Below are positions 33,649-41,555 of a stretch of 64,000 nucleotides of DNA, in pieces. Both the position numbers and the translations under genes were made by a program. The first letter of the stretch is position 1, and each line of letters starts with the position of its first letter. This DNA comes from Planctomycetota bacterium (GTDB lineage: Bacteria; Planctomycetota; JAJSAM01): positions 1 through 64,000 of the forward strand of contig JAJSAM010000038.1 in the NCBI GenBank assembly GCA_024274785.1, read 5' to 3'. The notes under the pieces are model-generated. The model had not been told where the DNA came from and did not search any database. It saw only the letters and a program-made list of their open reading frames with translations.

Positions 33649-34890
33649 ATGCGGCAACTCGCCACGATGCTGATCCCGCCACTCGCGATCCTCGTTGCAG
33701 TGGCCATCACCGGATCAGGCAGGATTGACACCCCACACACACCGGTGCCGGAATGCCTACCGGCACCGGAACCCCGGCTGACTGCGGAGACTCCCCTCGT
33801 GTCCCCGCCCGAGATGCCCGATCCTGTCGGGGCCGCCCCGGATTTGACCGCCCCTTCGGCGGACGGGGGGAATCCGGACACCGCAGCCGCCCGCGCGCTA
33901 CTCTTCTCGCTCCGCTTCGCGGTCGAATCATCCGCCGCCACCTTCCCCACCCTGGAGGTGGCCGAGGCGGCACGGCTGCTCACTCGGCGCCCGGAAACCG
34001 CCGATGTCTTCATCGGGGCGTTGGACGGAGCATCCCGGGAACTCCGAACGATCCTTCTGCACACCTTCTACCGGGTCGAAGACACGGTCCTCAGGCAACA
34101 CCTCCTGAAGGTCCACCGCGAGACGGACCCGACGGCGGCCCGGCTGCGCCGGATTCTCGCCGACCGGACGTTGATCCTCGCTGCCCTGCAGAACCACACC
34201 GACGAGGGACTGCTCCCCGATCTCCTTGGCCGGGTCGGCTCCCCTCTGCTTGCGGACCCGGAAATCCGGGCCGCGATGCTCGGACTCGCCCGCGAGGCCG
34301 AGGATCCGAACATCCGCAGGCGAGCGCTGGCGCGAATCGGCCGGATCGATGATCCGGAAGTGCGCGAGCTCCTGCTGACAACGCTGGCCGACCCCCAGCG
34401 GGATCTCGGTGAGCGCCAGACCGCGGCACGGGTGCTGATGCGCCGGCCGGGGCCGGACACGACCCCCCTGTTCGTGGACATCATCAACCGCAATGAGGCG
34501 GCCTCGCTGCTCCGCTTCTCCGCCCTCGGATTGAAGACCGTCGGGGACGAGCCGGCAGCCACAGAGGCCCTGTTCGCTCTTCTGCTCGAGGAGACGGCGG
34601 ACGAAACGGCTCGCAAGAATGCCGCCACCGCCCTGAGCCACACCGCCAGGACTGCGCCCGAAGGCAGCGTCCTTCCTCTGGAGCGGCGCCTCCGCTCGGC
34701 GCTCACCGATCTGTCGCAGCAGAAATCCAGCGATGCGGTACTCGCCCACGCCATGGGAGAGATGTCCCGTGGGCTCGATGGACGTTTCGACGCGTACGTC
34801 GTCGGCATTCTGCGGTCCCGCGAAAGTGAGCAGGTCCGAGCACTCCTCGTGGCCGCCCCCACGCTCGAGAGATTCATGGGGGAGCGATGA
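33649..34890 (+). CDS. Exported HEAT-repeat protein
   Basis: 413 residues. It has a hydrophobic N-terminus ('LIPPLAILVAVAITG') and a Pro-rich linker, then HEAT helices from about residue 85, such as 'ILAALQNHTDEGLLPDLLG', 'REAEDPNIRRRALARIGRI' and 'DPEVRELLLTTLADP'. It is preceded by GGGAG and follows the small exported protein by 17 bases. Its stop overlaps the start of the receiver-domain gene. As with its neighbours, it is probably a periplasmic or membrane-anchored scaffold. No enzymatic signature seen. Confidence 0.68.
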   Translation: MRQLATMLIPPLAILVAVAITGSGRIDTPHTPVPECLPAPEPRLTAETPLVSPPEMPDPVGAAPDLTAPSADGGNPDTAAARALLFSLRFAVESSAATFPTLEVAEAARLLTRRPETADVFIGALDGASRELRTILLHTFYRVEDTVLRQHLLKVHRETDPTAARLRRILADRTLILAALQNHTDEGLLPDLLGRVGSPLLADPEIRAAMLGLAREAEDPNIRRRALARIGRIDDPEVRELLLTTLADPQRDLGERQTAARVLMRRPGPDTTPLFVDIINRNEAASLLRFSALGLKTVGDEPAATEALFALLLEETADETARKNAATALSHTARTAPEGSVLPLERRLRSALTDLSQQKSSDAVLAHAMGEMSRGLDGRFDAYVVGILRSRESEQVRALLVAAPTLERFMGER

Positions 34891-35336
34891 TCTCGGACCG
34901 TCCGGCTGCCGGGGCGCGCATCATGCCCAACGGAACCCGGGTTCTCTGCGTGGATGACGAGTCGATGATCGGAGAACTCGTCGCTCAGATACTCAGAAGC
35001 CAGCAAGGCTGCGTCGTCACCACCGCCCGGTGTGGCGCCGAGGCCCTCAGCATGCTGGAGGATCAGGACTTCGACATCGTGCTGGTCGACTTCGTGATGC
35101 CGGGCATGGACGGGCGGGCTCTCTTCAACCGGATCGAAGAGGCGTTCCCGGATCTGATTGAGCGGCTGATGTTCATCACCGGGGATACCTTGACGCCGAG
35201 TACGATCGAATTCATCCGGGAGACCGGCCGCCCGCTCCTCACCAAGCCTTTCGGCCTTCCGGAACTCATCGCGGCCCTGGGAGAACTGATGCTCGCTCCC
35301 CGGGGCCAGGGCTCGATCCTGAACCGCGACGGCTGA
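34887..35336 (+). CDS. Single-domain response regulator receiver protein
   Basis: 149 residues, one CheY-like receiver. The acidic pocket 'VLCVDDESM', the phospho-acceptor Asp in 'FDIVLVDFVMPGMDG', the switch Thr in 'LMFITGD' and the conserved Lys in 'PLLTKPFGL' are all present. There is no output domain, so it acts through partners. It starts at ATG 34887 overlapping the previous stop; ATG 34923, just before the receiver fold, is an alternative. No histidine kinase is in the window. It converges on lpxB three bases away. Confidence 0.85.
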   Translation: MISDRPAAGARIMPNGTRVLCVDDESMIGELVAQILRSQQGCVVTTARCGAEALSMLEDQDFDIVLVDFVMPGMDGRALFNRIEEAFPDLIERLMFITGDTLTPSTIEFIRETGRPLLTKPFGLPELIAALGELMLAPRGQGSILNRDG

Positions 35337-35339
35337 CCC

Positions 35340-36653
35340 TCAATCCAGAAAGCCGGCCGCCCGCTCCGCCACGCCGGTGAACAGCAGCCGGGATCGCACC
35401 TCCTCGAGCGATTGCCGGCACCCTTGCAGGGCGTCCGCGTCGGTGATCCACCGGGAAAGGATCATCGCCGCGGTGTCCGAGTAATCCCGGTACCCCACGA
35501 GTTCGGGCACCACTTCCCGGCCGCCGACGATGTTCACCAGCGCGATGTGCGGAGAGATGACCAGGAATCGCTTGAAGAACGCCGCCATCGGGCTGATCCG
35601 ATACATCACCACCATCGGAACCCGATAGTAGGTCAGTTCCAGGGAGGCGGTGCCGGAGGCCACCAGCGCCAGGTCCAGATCGCTCATGAGCTCGTGCGTC
35701 CGCCCCTCGACGACCTCCAGGTCGAGATCCCCGCCATCACTCGCGAGGACGAGGTCGATCTCCCGGCCGAGCTTCTCACGTTGGTACGGCAGCACGAACC
35801 GCACTGAAGGATGTTCGTCCGAGATGCGTCGCGCCGCGCGAAGCATCATGGGCAAGAGAGTCCGGATCTCAGCGCTTCGACTGCCCGGCAGGAGTCCGAT
35901 GCGCTGCACAACCCCGGCACTCGACGCGACGGGCCGGGCCGGCCGGACCCGGTCCAGGTGCTCGAACAGCGGGTGCCCCACGAAGGCGGCGGGGATCCCG
36001 CTCGCCGCGTAGAGGTCGCGTTCGAAGGGGAGGATCACCAGCATCCGGTCCACAGAACGGGCGATCTTCCTGATGCGCCACGGCGCCCAGGCCCAGACCT
36101 GCGGCGCGATGTAGTAGACGACCCGGATGCCCCGCTTTCGGGCCGCACGGGCGGCGCGGAGGTTGAAGCCGGGGTAGTCCACCGGAACGAGCACATCCGG
36201 AGGGTCGGTGTCCAACATCCGCAGGAACCGGCGAAACAGGCCGAAGAAGGTCCCGATGGAGAGGATGACCGGGATGAACCCCATGACGTTCATTCGCACG
36301 AGGTCGTAGTCGAGATCGCAGCCGGCAGCCTCCATCAGCGGCCCGCCCATGCCGCGGATCCGCACGCCTTTACGCTCCTGCAAGAGCGCAGCGACGAGGT
36401 TTCCGCCGTGCAGGTCACCGGAGTCTTCTCCGGCGAGGAAATAGACATCGGTGCTCCCCGCCGGCTCGGCGCACTCCTCCACCGGCGCGGACCCGGCACC
36501 CTCCATCAAGCTGCGAATTCGCTTCCGGTGGCGTCCGCCGAGGAAAAGAGAGACGGCGAGGTTCAGCAGAAAGGGCAGGAAGGAGAACAGTGCTCCCACC
36601 ACCATCCCGCAGAGTTCGAGCAGGCGTCTGGTTTCTGATCCCCGGTCGGTCAC
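35340..36653 (-). CDS. lpxB: Lipid-A-disaccharide synthase
   Basis: 437 residues. GT19 motifs are clear: 'LAGEDSGDLHGGNLVAAL', 'VPVDYPGFNLRAA', 'VVYYIAPQVWAWAPWRIRKI', 'FVGHPLFEHL', 'LLPGSRSAEI' and 'VASGTASLELTYY'. LpxB joins UDP-diacylglucosamine and lipid X into the lipid A disaccharide at the inner face of the membrane. The protein has an extra N-terminal segment of about 65 residues with a hydrophobic stretch ('VVGALFSFLPFLLNLAVSLF'), which could be a membrane anchor beyond the usual amphipathic surface. Its presence implies an LPS-type outer membrane. Confidence 0.92.
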   Translation of the reverse strand: MTDRGSETRRLLELCGMVVGALFSFLPFLLNLAVSLFLGGRHRKRIRSLMEGAGSAPVEECAEPAGSTDVYFLAGEDSGDLHGGNLVAALLQERKGVRIRGMGGPLMEAAGCDLDYDLVRMNVMGFIPVILSIGTFFGLFRRFLRMLDTDPPDVLVPVDYPGFNLRAARAARKRGIRVVYYIAPQVWAWAPWRIRKIARSVDRMLVILPFERDLYAASGIPAAFVGHPLFEHLDRVRPARPVASSAGVVQRIGLLPGSRSAEIRTLLPMMLRAARRISDEHPSVRFVLPYQREKLGREIDLVLASDGGDLDLEVVEGRTHELMSDLDLALVASGTASLELTYYRVPMVVMYRISPMAAFFKRFLVISPHIALVNIVGGREVVPELVGYRDYSDTAAMILSRWITDADALQGCRQSLEEVRSRLLFTGVAERAAGFLD

Positions 36654-36928
36654 AGCGGAATTCTAGCCTGCCCCAAGCCCCGCATCACCGACAAAGCGGC
36701 GCCCTCCGAGCGGAGCTTTCGCCGGCGGTCTGCTATTTCGCCAAGCACCGGAGATTGCCGCCGGCGCCGATGGTGCCCACCGCGATACGACCGGTCATGG
36801 ATTCCACGTTTCCGGTCTGGTATGGGCCCGTCTGGAAATCCCCTTGACCGCCCCCGACGACTGGAACCCCGATCGTTCCGGGCAGTCAAACGCCATCTTT
36901 CCCGAGTGGAGCCGGGACGCGCCGCCGC

Positions 36929-38374
36929 TCAGCGCAGGGTCGGGAACAGGACGACGTCCCGCAGGTTCGACTGTTTCGTGAGGAGTGCGATCAAGCGATC
37001 GATGCCCATCCCCCACCCGGAAATCGGTGGCATGCCGTGCTCCATCGCCAGGAGGTAATCCTCATCCATCTCCATGGCCTCGATATCGCCGCCGGCCTTC
37101 AGACCAGCCTGCTCCGCCAGGCGCTTCCGCTGGTCGATCGGGTCCACGAGTTCAGAGTACGCATTGGCGATTTCCCAGCCACGAACCACCAGCTGGAACC
37201 GATCGGCAACGTCGGGATTCTCATCGTTGCGCCGGGCCAGGGGTGAGAGATCGATGGGGTGGCTCGTCAGGAACATGGGGTCCGTGAGCTTCGGGCGGCA
37301 GACCTTCTTGTAGAGCTGATCGATGAGCGAGCCGCGGCCGAGCTTCTCCGCGCCCTCGATCTCGAAGCCCCGGGCCTTGATCCCGGCCCGGAGGGAATCG
37401 GCGTCCGGGAAGTCCGCGAGGCGGATTTCCGCATCACGCTCGACCAGGTCCGAAAGGGCGACCTTCGGCCAGTCCCCTGCCCAACGGATCCCGGTCTTCT
37501 CCCCGGCTTCATCGAGAGATCCGTAGACCCGGGTCAGCAGGTCCTTCACGAGAGTCTCGGTGAAGGCCATGTTCTCCTCGTAGCTCCAGTAGGCCACGTA
37601 GTACTCGAGCATGGTGAAGTCCTGGAGGTGGGACGGGTCCATGCCTTCGTTGCGGAAGCAGCGGGCGAACTCGTAGACGCGCTCGTAGCCCCCCACGATC
37701 AGTCGCTTGAGATAGGTCTCCGGCGCGATGCGCAGGTACAGTGCGATGTCCATCGCGTTGTGGTGCGTGACAAACGGCCGGGCCAGGGCGCCGCTCGGCC
37801 TGGTCATCAGCACCGGCGTCTCCACCTCGGTGAAGCCGTCGTCATCGAGCAGCCGACGGAGTTCGCGAACCACGCGGGTGCGCAGATCGAAACGCTCCCG
37901 GGTCTCCGGGTTCATGATCAGATCAAGGTAGCGCTGGCGGTAGCAGGCTTCCTGGTCGGAGATGCCGTGCCACTTCTCCGGAAGCGGACGCAGCGCCTTG
38001 CCGAGGAAGACCACCTCGTTCGCCTGGAGAGTCGTCTCCCCCGTCCTGGTGACCATCATGTGGCCGCGAATGCCGAGAAAGTCGCCGACGTCCACGAGCT
38101 TCTTGATGATTTTGAAGATATCCTCGCCGACCTGCTCCCTGCGGATCATGATCTGGAGCATCCCCGAGGCATCCTGGAGGTGAGCGAAGCAGAGCTTCCC
38201 CATCTGACGGATGAAGCGGAGCCGACCGGCGATGGCGACGTTGTCGGTCCCTTCCGGAAGCTCACGGGCCTCGGAAGCACTGTGAGTCCGTTCGAAGCGG
38301 TCCGGCCAGGGCAGAACCCCGGCCTCCTTCAGGGCCCCGACCTTCTCAGTGCGGAACTCGTGCTGCTCTTCCAT
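36929..38374 (-). CDS. lysS: Lysyl-tRNA synthetase, class II
   Basis: 481 residues, normal length. The OB-fold anticodon domain ('NVAIAGRLRFIRQMGKLCFA') precedes the class II core: motif 1 'TRVVRELRRLLDDDGFTEVE', motif 2 'FRNEGMDPSHLQDFTMLEYY' and motif 3 near the C-terminus 'PPISGWGMGIDRLIALLT'. It starts at ATG 38374, with CGGAGGA just upstream. A TTG five codons earlier is not needed. The 275-bp gap between it and lpxB shows no gene. It contains GGGCCCGTCTGGAAATC at 36824, which resembles the terminal repeat of family B but has no matching core. Confidence 0.94.
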   Translation of the reverse strand: MEEQHEFRTEKVGALKEAGVLPWPDRFERTHSASEARELPEGTDNVAIAGRLRFIRQMGKLCFAHLQDASGMLQIMIRREQVGEDIFKIIKKLVDVGDFLGIRGHMMVTRTGETTLQANEVVFLGKALRPLPEKWHGISDQEACYRQRYLDLIMNPETRERFDLRTRVVRELRRLLDDDGFTEVETPVLMTRPSGALARPFVTHHNAMDIALYLRIAPETYLKRLIVGGYERVYEFARCFRNEGMDPSHLQDFTMLEYYVAYWSYEENMAFTETLVKDLLTRVYGSLDEAGEKTGIRWAGDWPKVALSDLVERDAEIRLADFPDADSLRAGIKARGFEIEGAEKLGRGSLIDQLYKKVCRPKLTDPMFLTSHPIDLSPLARRNDENPDVADRFQLVVRGWEIANAYSELVDPIDQRKRLAEQAGLKAGGDIEAMEMDEDYLLAMEHGMPPISGWGMGIDRLIALLTKQSNLRDVVLFPTLR

Positions 38375-38431
38375 GGAATCCTCCGGCAATCGGACGGCGA
38401 AACCACGGATTGTAACGGCAGCGGACCCGAG

Positions 38432-40639
38432 TCAGAAGAGCTTGCCGAGCTTCTGGTACGACTCCCGCACCGCCGACCGCCGGATCGGCGGTGTGAGACC
38501 GGTGGTCATCGGTGGCAGGGTGGCCTGCAACACCGCGAGGTGGTCCCCCTGCTCGCGGAACATGGCGAGAATGCTCTCGGTGGCGTTCACGCTGTCACCA
38601 TTGCCGAGAAGTTCGGCCAGGGCGACCGAAAGAAAGCGCCCGTATCGCGACTCGCTCGGATCCAGACGGCAGGCGCCGTCATAACTCTCCACCGCCTCCC
38701 TGATCCGCCCGGCGGCATAGTGCAGATGGCCAAGGCGGAAGGTTTCCTCGGCAGCCTCGACTGTGGCCCCGCGTTCGATCAGCAGCTCCGCGAGCACCGC
38801 GATGCCCCTCGCGTCGAAGGGCGCGCACGCCAGCAGATCCCGGAGCGCTTCCTCCTGCCGGACCACATCCCCGAGCGAAGCGAACGTGGTCGCGAGCTCG
38901 CGGTGCCGAATGGCAGCCGCATCCGCATCCCCCCGGTCGCTGTGGACCTCCGCGGCGAGCGAGAGCAGAGAGAGGTTTCTCGGCCGAAGCTCGAGGGCCC
39001 TGGTGACCGCGCGCGCGGCAATGCCGAGCTTGCCCCTGGCCCGGGCGACGGCCGTGGCTTCCTTCATCAAATCCACTGCGAAGCCGGAGAGGCCGCACTG
39101 TACGGCGGCATCCGCAAGGTAGAAAACGACCGGCTCGGCCTGGCTTTCGGCCTCGACCAGGCGTTCCCGGAGCGACTGCAGGACTCTCGCCGGCTCATCC
39201 TGCTCATCGCCACCGACACTCAGCAGCATGGGGATCAGGTCCTGGATCTCCCGGGCCGCGTGGTTGGTCTCCCCCTGGTGGATGTGGAACCCGATCAGCG
39301 CATCGCGAGCACGGACGGAGGCCGGGCAGAGTTCGACCGCCTTCGCGAAGGCTTCTCCGGCCCCATGGAGGTCCCCCGTCCGGGCGCGGAGGCGCCCCAG
39401 GTCCAGGTACGAGTCTCCCGCCGTCATTGAAATCCCGGCGGACTCATAGCTTGCCGCACGGGCCAGCAATACGCTCTCATTCCGCGGAGCGAGTTCCGCG
39501 GCTCGCTCAAGCGCCTCGGCGGCCTTTCCGGCATTGCCGGCCGCGTTGTGAATACGCGCCAGTTCAGAGAGAACCTGCGCCTCCCGGGCTTCGCGGCCCT
39601 CCGCAACCTGAATGGAGAGCAGCAGTTCGAAAGCCGGCAGGTGATCGGGCCCGAGCCGGATCGCCGCCCGTGCGCCGCGAATCGCCGCGGCGGTCTGTCC
39701 CGCATCCATGGACCGACTCGAGAATTCCAGCCACTCCTCGATCGCCTCCCCGGCGCGATCAAGACTCTCCAACGCGCGTGCGGAGTGCACCCACAGGGAC
39801 AGATCGGAAGCTCCGAGTTCGCGAGCACGCGTGATCATGCCAAGGCGCATCGCGGGAGGAGGGGGGGGATCCTCCCCCGTGGCGAGTTCCACCAGTTCGC
39901 GCCATTCCAGAGGGCGGATGAACTCGAGCCGCCGTAGCGCACAGAGCCGCTCCATGACCTCGTACTGGATCATGATCAGGTCATTGAAGAGGTCCGCCAC
40001 GCTGCGCCGGCCGTCCAGCAGGCCAAAGATCCTCAGATCGTCGGGAGTGCAATCGGGGTGCGTCCGGATCCGGTCGATTTCGACGAGGGGAAGGTAGACA
40101 TCACGAAGGGAAGGGCACACCGCCTGGAACCGGGCAATGTCGTCCATCGTCTTCGTGACGTAGAGCAGGATCTCGTCGACGGGCAACGTGGCACCCACCC
40201 GGTTCAACCGCCGCGGCACCTCCGGCAACGTCTCATCGATGGGACCGGGGTAGAACCGGTAGCGCGGACTCTCCCAGTAGAAGAGTTCGAGCAGTTCCTC
40301 CATCATCTGGTGGAGGATCGCCTCGTCGAGGATGCTCTTTTCGATCAGTCCCGCCGCCACCAGGCCTTCGCCGAGCGGCCGACGCTCCGGGGACGACTTC
40401 TGGCGCTCGAGTACGGATTCGAGATCGACCGGCTCGAGGGCGCGCATGTGCACGAGAATATGCCCGAGGAGAAAACGGGACTGCGAGGTGAACACGGCCT
40501 CGATCTTGCCGCCGTTCATGTAGAGGTACTTTTCGGCCTCTCCGCTCAAGACACAGAGGGTTCCGGTCTTCATGGTTCGGACGAGGGACTGAAAGAGTGT
40601 CCCGAAGTCGAACACATCGAGAGTGTCACGGCCCTGCAT
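38432..40639 (-). CDS. DUF4388 (PATAN) domain and TPR protein
   Basis: About 735 residues from ATG 40639, which begins the conserved 'DTLDVFDFGTLFQSLVRTMK' stretch. The first 250 residues resemble the DUF4388/PATAN module ('TGTLCVLSGEAEKYLYMNGG', 'LLGHILVHM', 'PLGEGLVAAGLIEKSILDEA', 'ELFYWESPRYRF'), found in regulators from myxobacteria and other deep lineages. From about residue 260 there are TPR-like helical pairs ('AMRLGMITRARELGASDLSL', 'NAAGNAGKAAEALERAAELA'). It probably acts as a cytoplasmic regulatory scaffold. An open frame extends further upstream but overlaps the divergent gene and is not conserved-looking. Confidence 0.72.
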   Translation of the reverse strand: MQGRDTLDVFDFGTLFQSLVRTMKTGTLCVLSGEAEKYLYMNGGKIEAVFTSQSRFLLGHILVHMRALEPVDLESVLERQKSSPERRPLGEGLVAAGLIEKSILDEAILHQMMEELLELFYWESPRYRFYPGPIDETLPEVPRRLNRVGATLPVDEILLYVTKTMDDIARFQAVCPSLRDVYLPLVEIDRIRTHPDCTPDDLRIFGLLDGRRSVADLFNDLIMIQYEVMERLCALRRLEFIRPLEWRELVELATGEDPPPPPAMRLGMITRARELGASDLSLWVHSARALESLDRAGEAIEEWLEFSSRSMDAGQTAAAIRGARAAIRLGPDHLPAFELLLSIQVAEGREAREAQVLSELARIHNAAGNAGKAAEALERAAELAPRNESVLLARAASYESAGISMTAGDSYLDLGRLRARTGDLHGAGEAFAKAVELCPASVRARDALIGFHIHQGETNHAAREIQDLIPMLLSVGGDEQDEPARVLQSLRERLVEAESQAEPVVFYLADAAVQCGLSGFAVDLMKEATAVARARGKLGIAARAVTRALELRPRNLSLLSLAAEVHSDRGDADAAAIRHRELATTFASLGDVVRQEEALRDLLACAPFDARGIAVLAELLIERGATVEAAEETFRLGHLHYAAGRIREAVESYDGACRLDPSESRYGRFLSVALAELLGNGDSVNATESILAMFREQGDHLAVLQATLPPMTTGLTPPIRRSAVRESYQKLGKLF

Positions 40640-40767
40640 CCGGAATCGACCTCGCTCTGGTTGACGGCGTATCCGCTTCCCTATCGGCCCCGCCCCTCCC
40701 GTTCCTGAACCGATTCTCATTTCGAGAGGTAAACTGGTTTCGCAACCAGGCGGATCGAGGAGCGGTA

Positions 40768-41235
40768 TTGGCAGAGCGGCGGATCTACACCATCGGACAC
40801 GGAGACCGGACCCTCCCGGAGTTCACGGTGTGCCTGCGTTCCTTTGGAATTCACACGGTCGTCGATGTCCGTTCGTGGCCGCGCTCGCGGCGCCAACCTC
40901 AATTTGATCGCGAAGCGCTCGAGCCCGCGCTCACCTCCGCCGGATTCCTCTACCGGTTCCTGGGCCGCGAACTGGGGGGCTTCCGCTCCACAGGCTACGA
41001 GGCCCACATGGAGACGGATCTCTTCCGCGAAGGCTTAAGGCGCCTCGAAGCCCTGGCGAAGGAGGCGGTGACCGTATTTCTCTGTGCGGAGCGCGACCCG
41101 GCGGGCTGCCACCGCCGACACATCGCCGAGCAGTTCACCCGGAAGGGTTTCGTGGTGGACCATATCGTCATGCCGGGGCAGATCCTCCTGCCCGGGGAAC
41201 GCCCCGACGATCAGGGAACCCTGTTTCCGCTTTAG
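40768..41235 (+). CDS. DUF488 family protein
   Basis: 155 residues. The family signature is complete: 'IYTIGHGDRTLPEF' at the N-terminus, 'VVDVRSWPRSRR' and 'FDREALEPALTSAGFLY', 'LGGFR', and 'VFLCAERDPAGCHRRHIAE' with the conserved Cys, Glu and His residues near the end. DUF488 proteins are predicted metal-dependent nucleic-acid-related enzymes or DNA-repair associated proteins. Function is unproven. The start is TTG 40768 preceded by GAGGAG. An ATG 57 codons upstream lies inside the divergent gene and is rejected. Repeat family B copy 2 begins at its stop codon. Confidence 0.82.
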   Translation: MAERRIYTIGHGDRTLPEFTVCLRSFGIHTVVDVRSWPRSRRQPQFDREALEPALTSAGFLYRFLGRELGGFRSTGYEAHMETDLFREGLRRLEALAKEAVTVFLCAERDPAGCHRRHIAEQFTRKGFVVDHIVMPGQILLPGERPDDQGTLFPL

Positions 41236-41392
41236 GGCCCGCGCAAGAGTGATTTCGGGCTTCGAGGGCTGCTGCATCCCCTTAAGCTGCGCTGCCCGTC
41301 GGTTGAAACCAGTAAGGTTGCGCGCTCCTCGCTCCTTGCCGCGCGGGCGCATCAGCGCTCTCGGTCCTGCGAACTCACTCTTGCGCGAGCCC
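41235..41392 (+). repeat. Repeat family B, copy 2 (long hairpin)
   Basis: A 158-bp element starting at the last base of the DUF488 stop codon. The ends are an 18-base inverted repeat with one mismatch: GGGCCCGCGCAAGAGTGA at 41235 and TCACTCTTGCGCGAGCCC ending at 41392, and pairing continues inward through TTCG/CGAA. The core keeps TCGAGGGCTGCTGCATCCC, CCCGTCGGTTGAAACCAG and GCTCCTCGCTCCTTGCC, as in copies 1 and 3. The arm sequence is different from the other copies, but both arms changed together so the stem is kept. It lies between convergent genes. Confidence 0.75.
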
Positions 41393-41555
41393 CTGGCACA
41401 CCGGGTATCAAGCCGGCTCAGGTTGAGCATCCTCCCGTCCCGCCGAAGTGTGAATGCACAGCCCCTTCGGAAGGCGGTGCTCCGTCGCTGCCTCGCTGGG
41501 CCGGAAAGCGTACGCCCTTGCTGCTGCGCGGTCCCTCCAGAGGTCGCTTGACGCC
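41393..41555. other. Remainder of a gene-free gap between convergent genes
   Basis: 163 bases between repeat B copy 2 and the end of the FTCD gene. No gene, no clear terminator. GCATCCTCCCG near 41428 also occurs near 12860 beside repeat B copy 1, but the match is too short to build on. Confidence 0.4.

Noticed and set aside
36824-36840. GGGCCCGTCTGGAAATC, a match to the terminal repeat of family B
   Set aside because: No family B core and no matching right arm follow, so it may be chance or a relic end only.
37259-39430. A 723-codon open frame on the plus strand, and similar very long frames opposite other genes (for example 9103-11349, 41454-43844, 49940-52141, 56431-59478)
   Set aside because: They lie antisense to lysS, the TPR protein, the ABC ATPase, FTCD, a HEAT protein and the large lipoprotein. 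High GC removes stop codons from the complementary frames, and their translations are rich in Arg, Gly, His and Pro with no domain.
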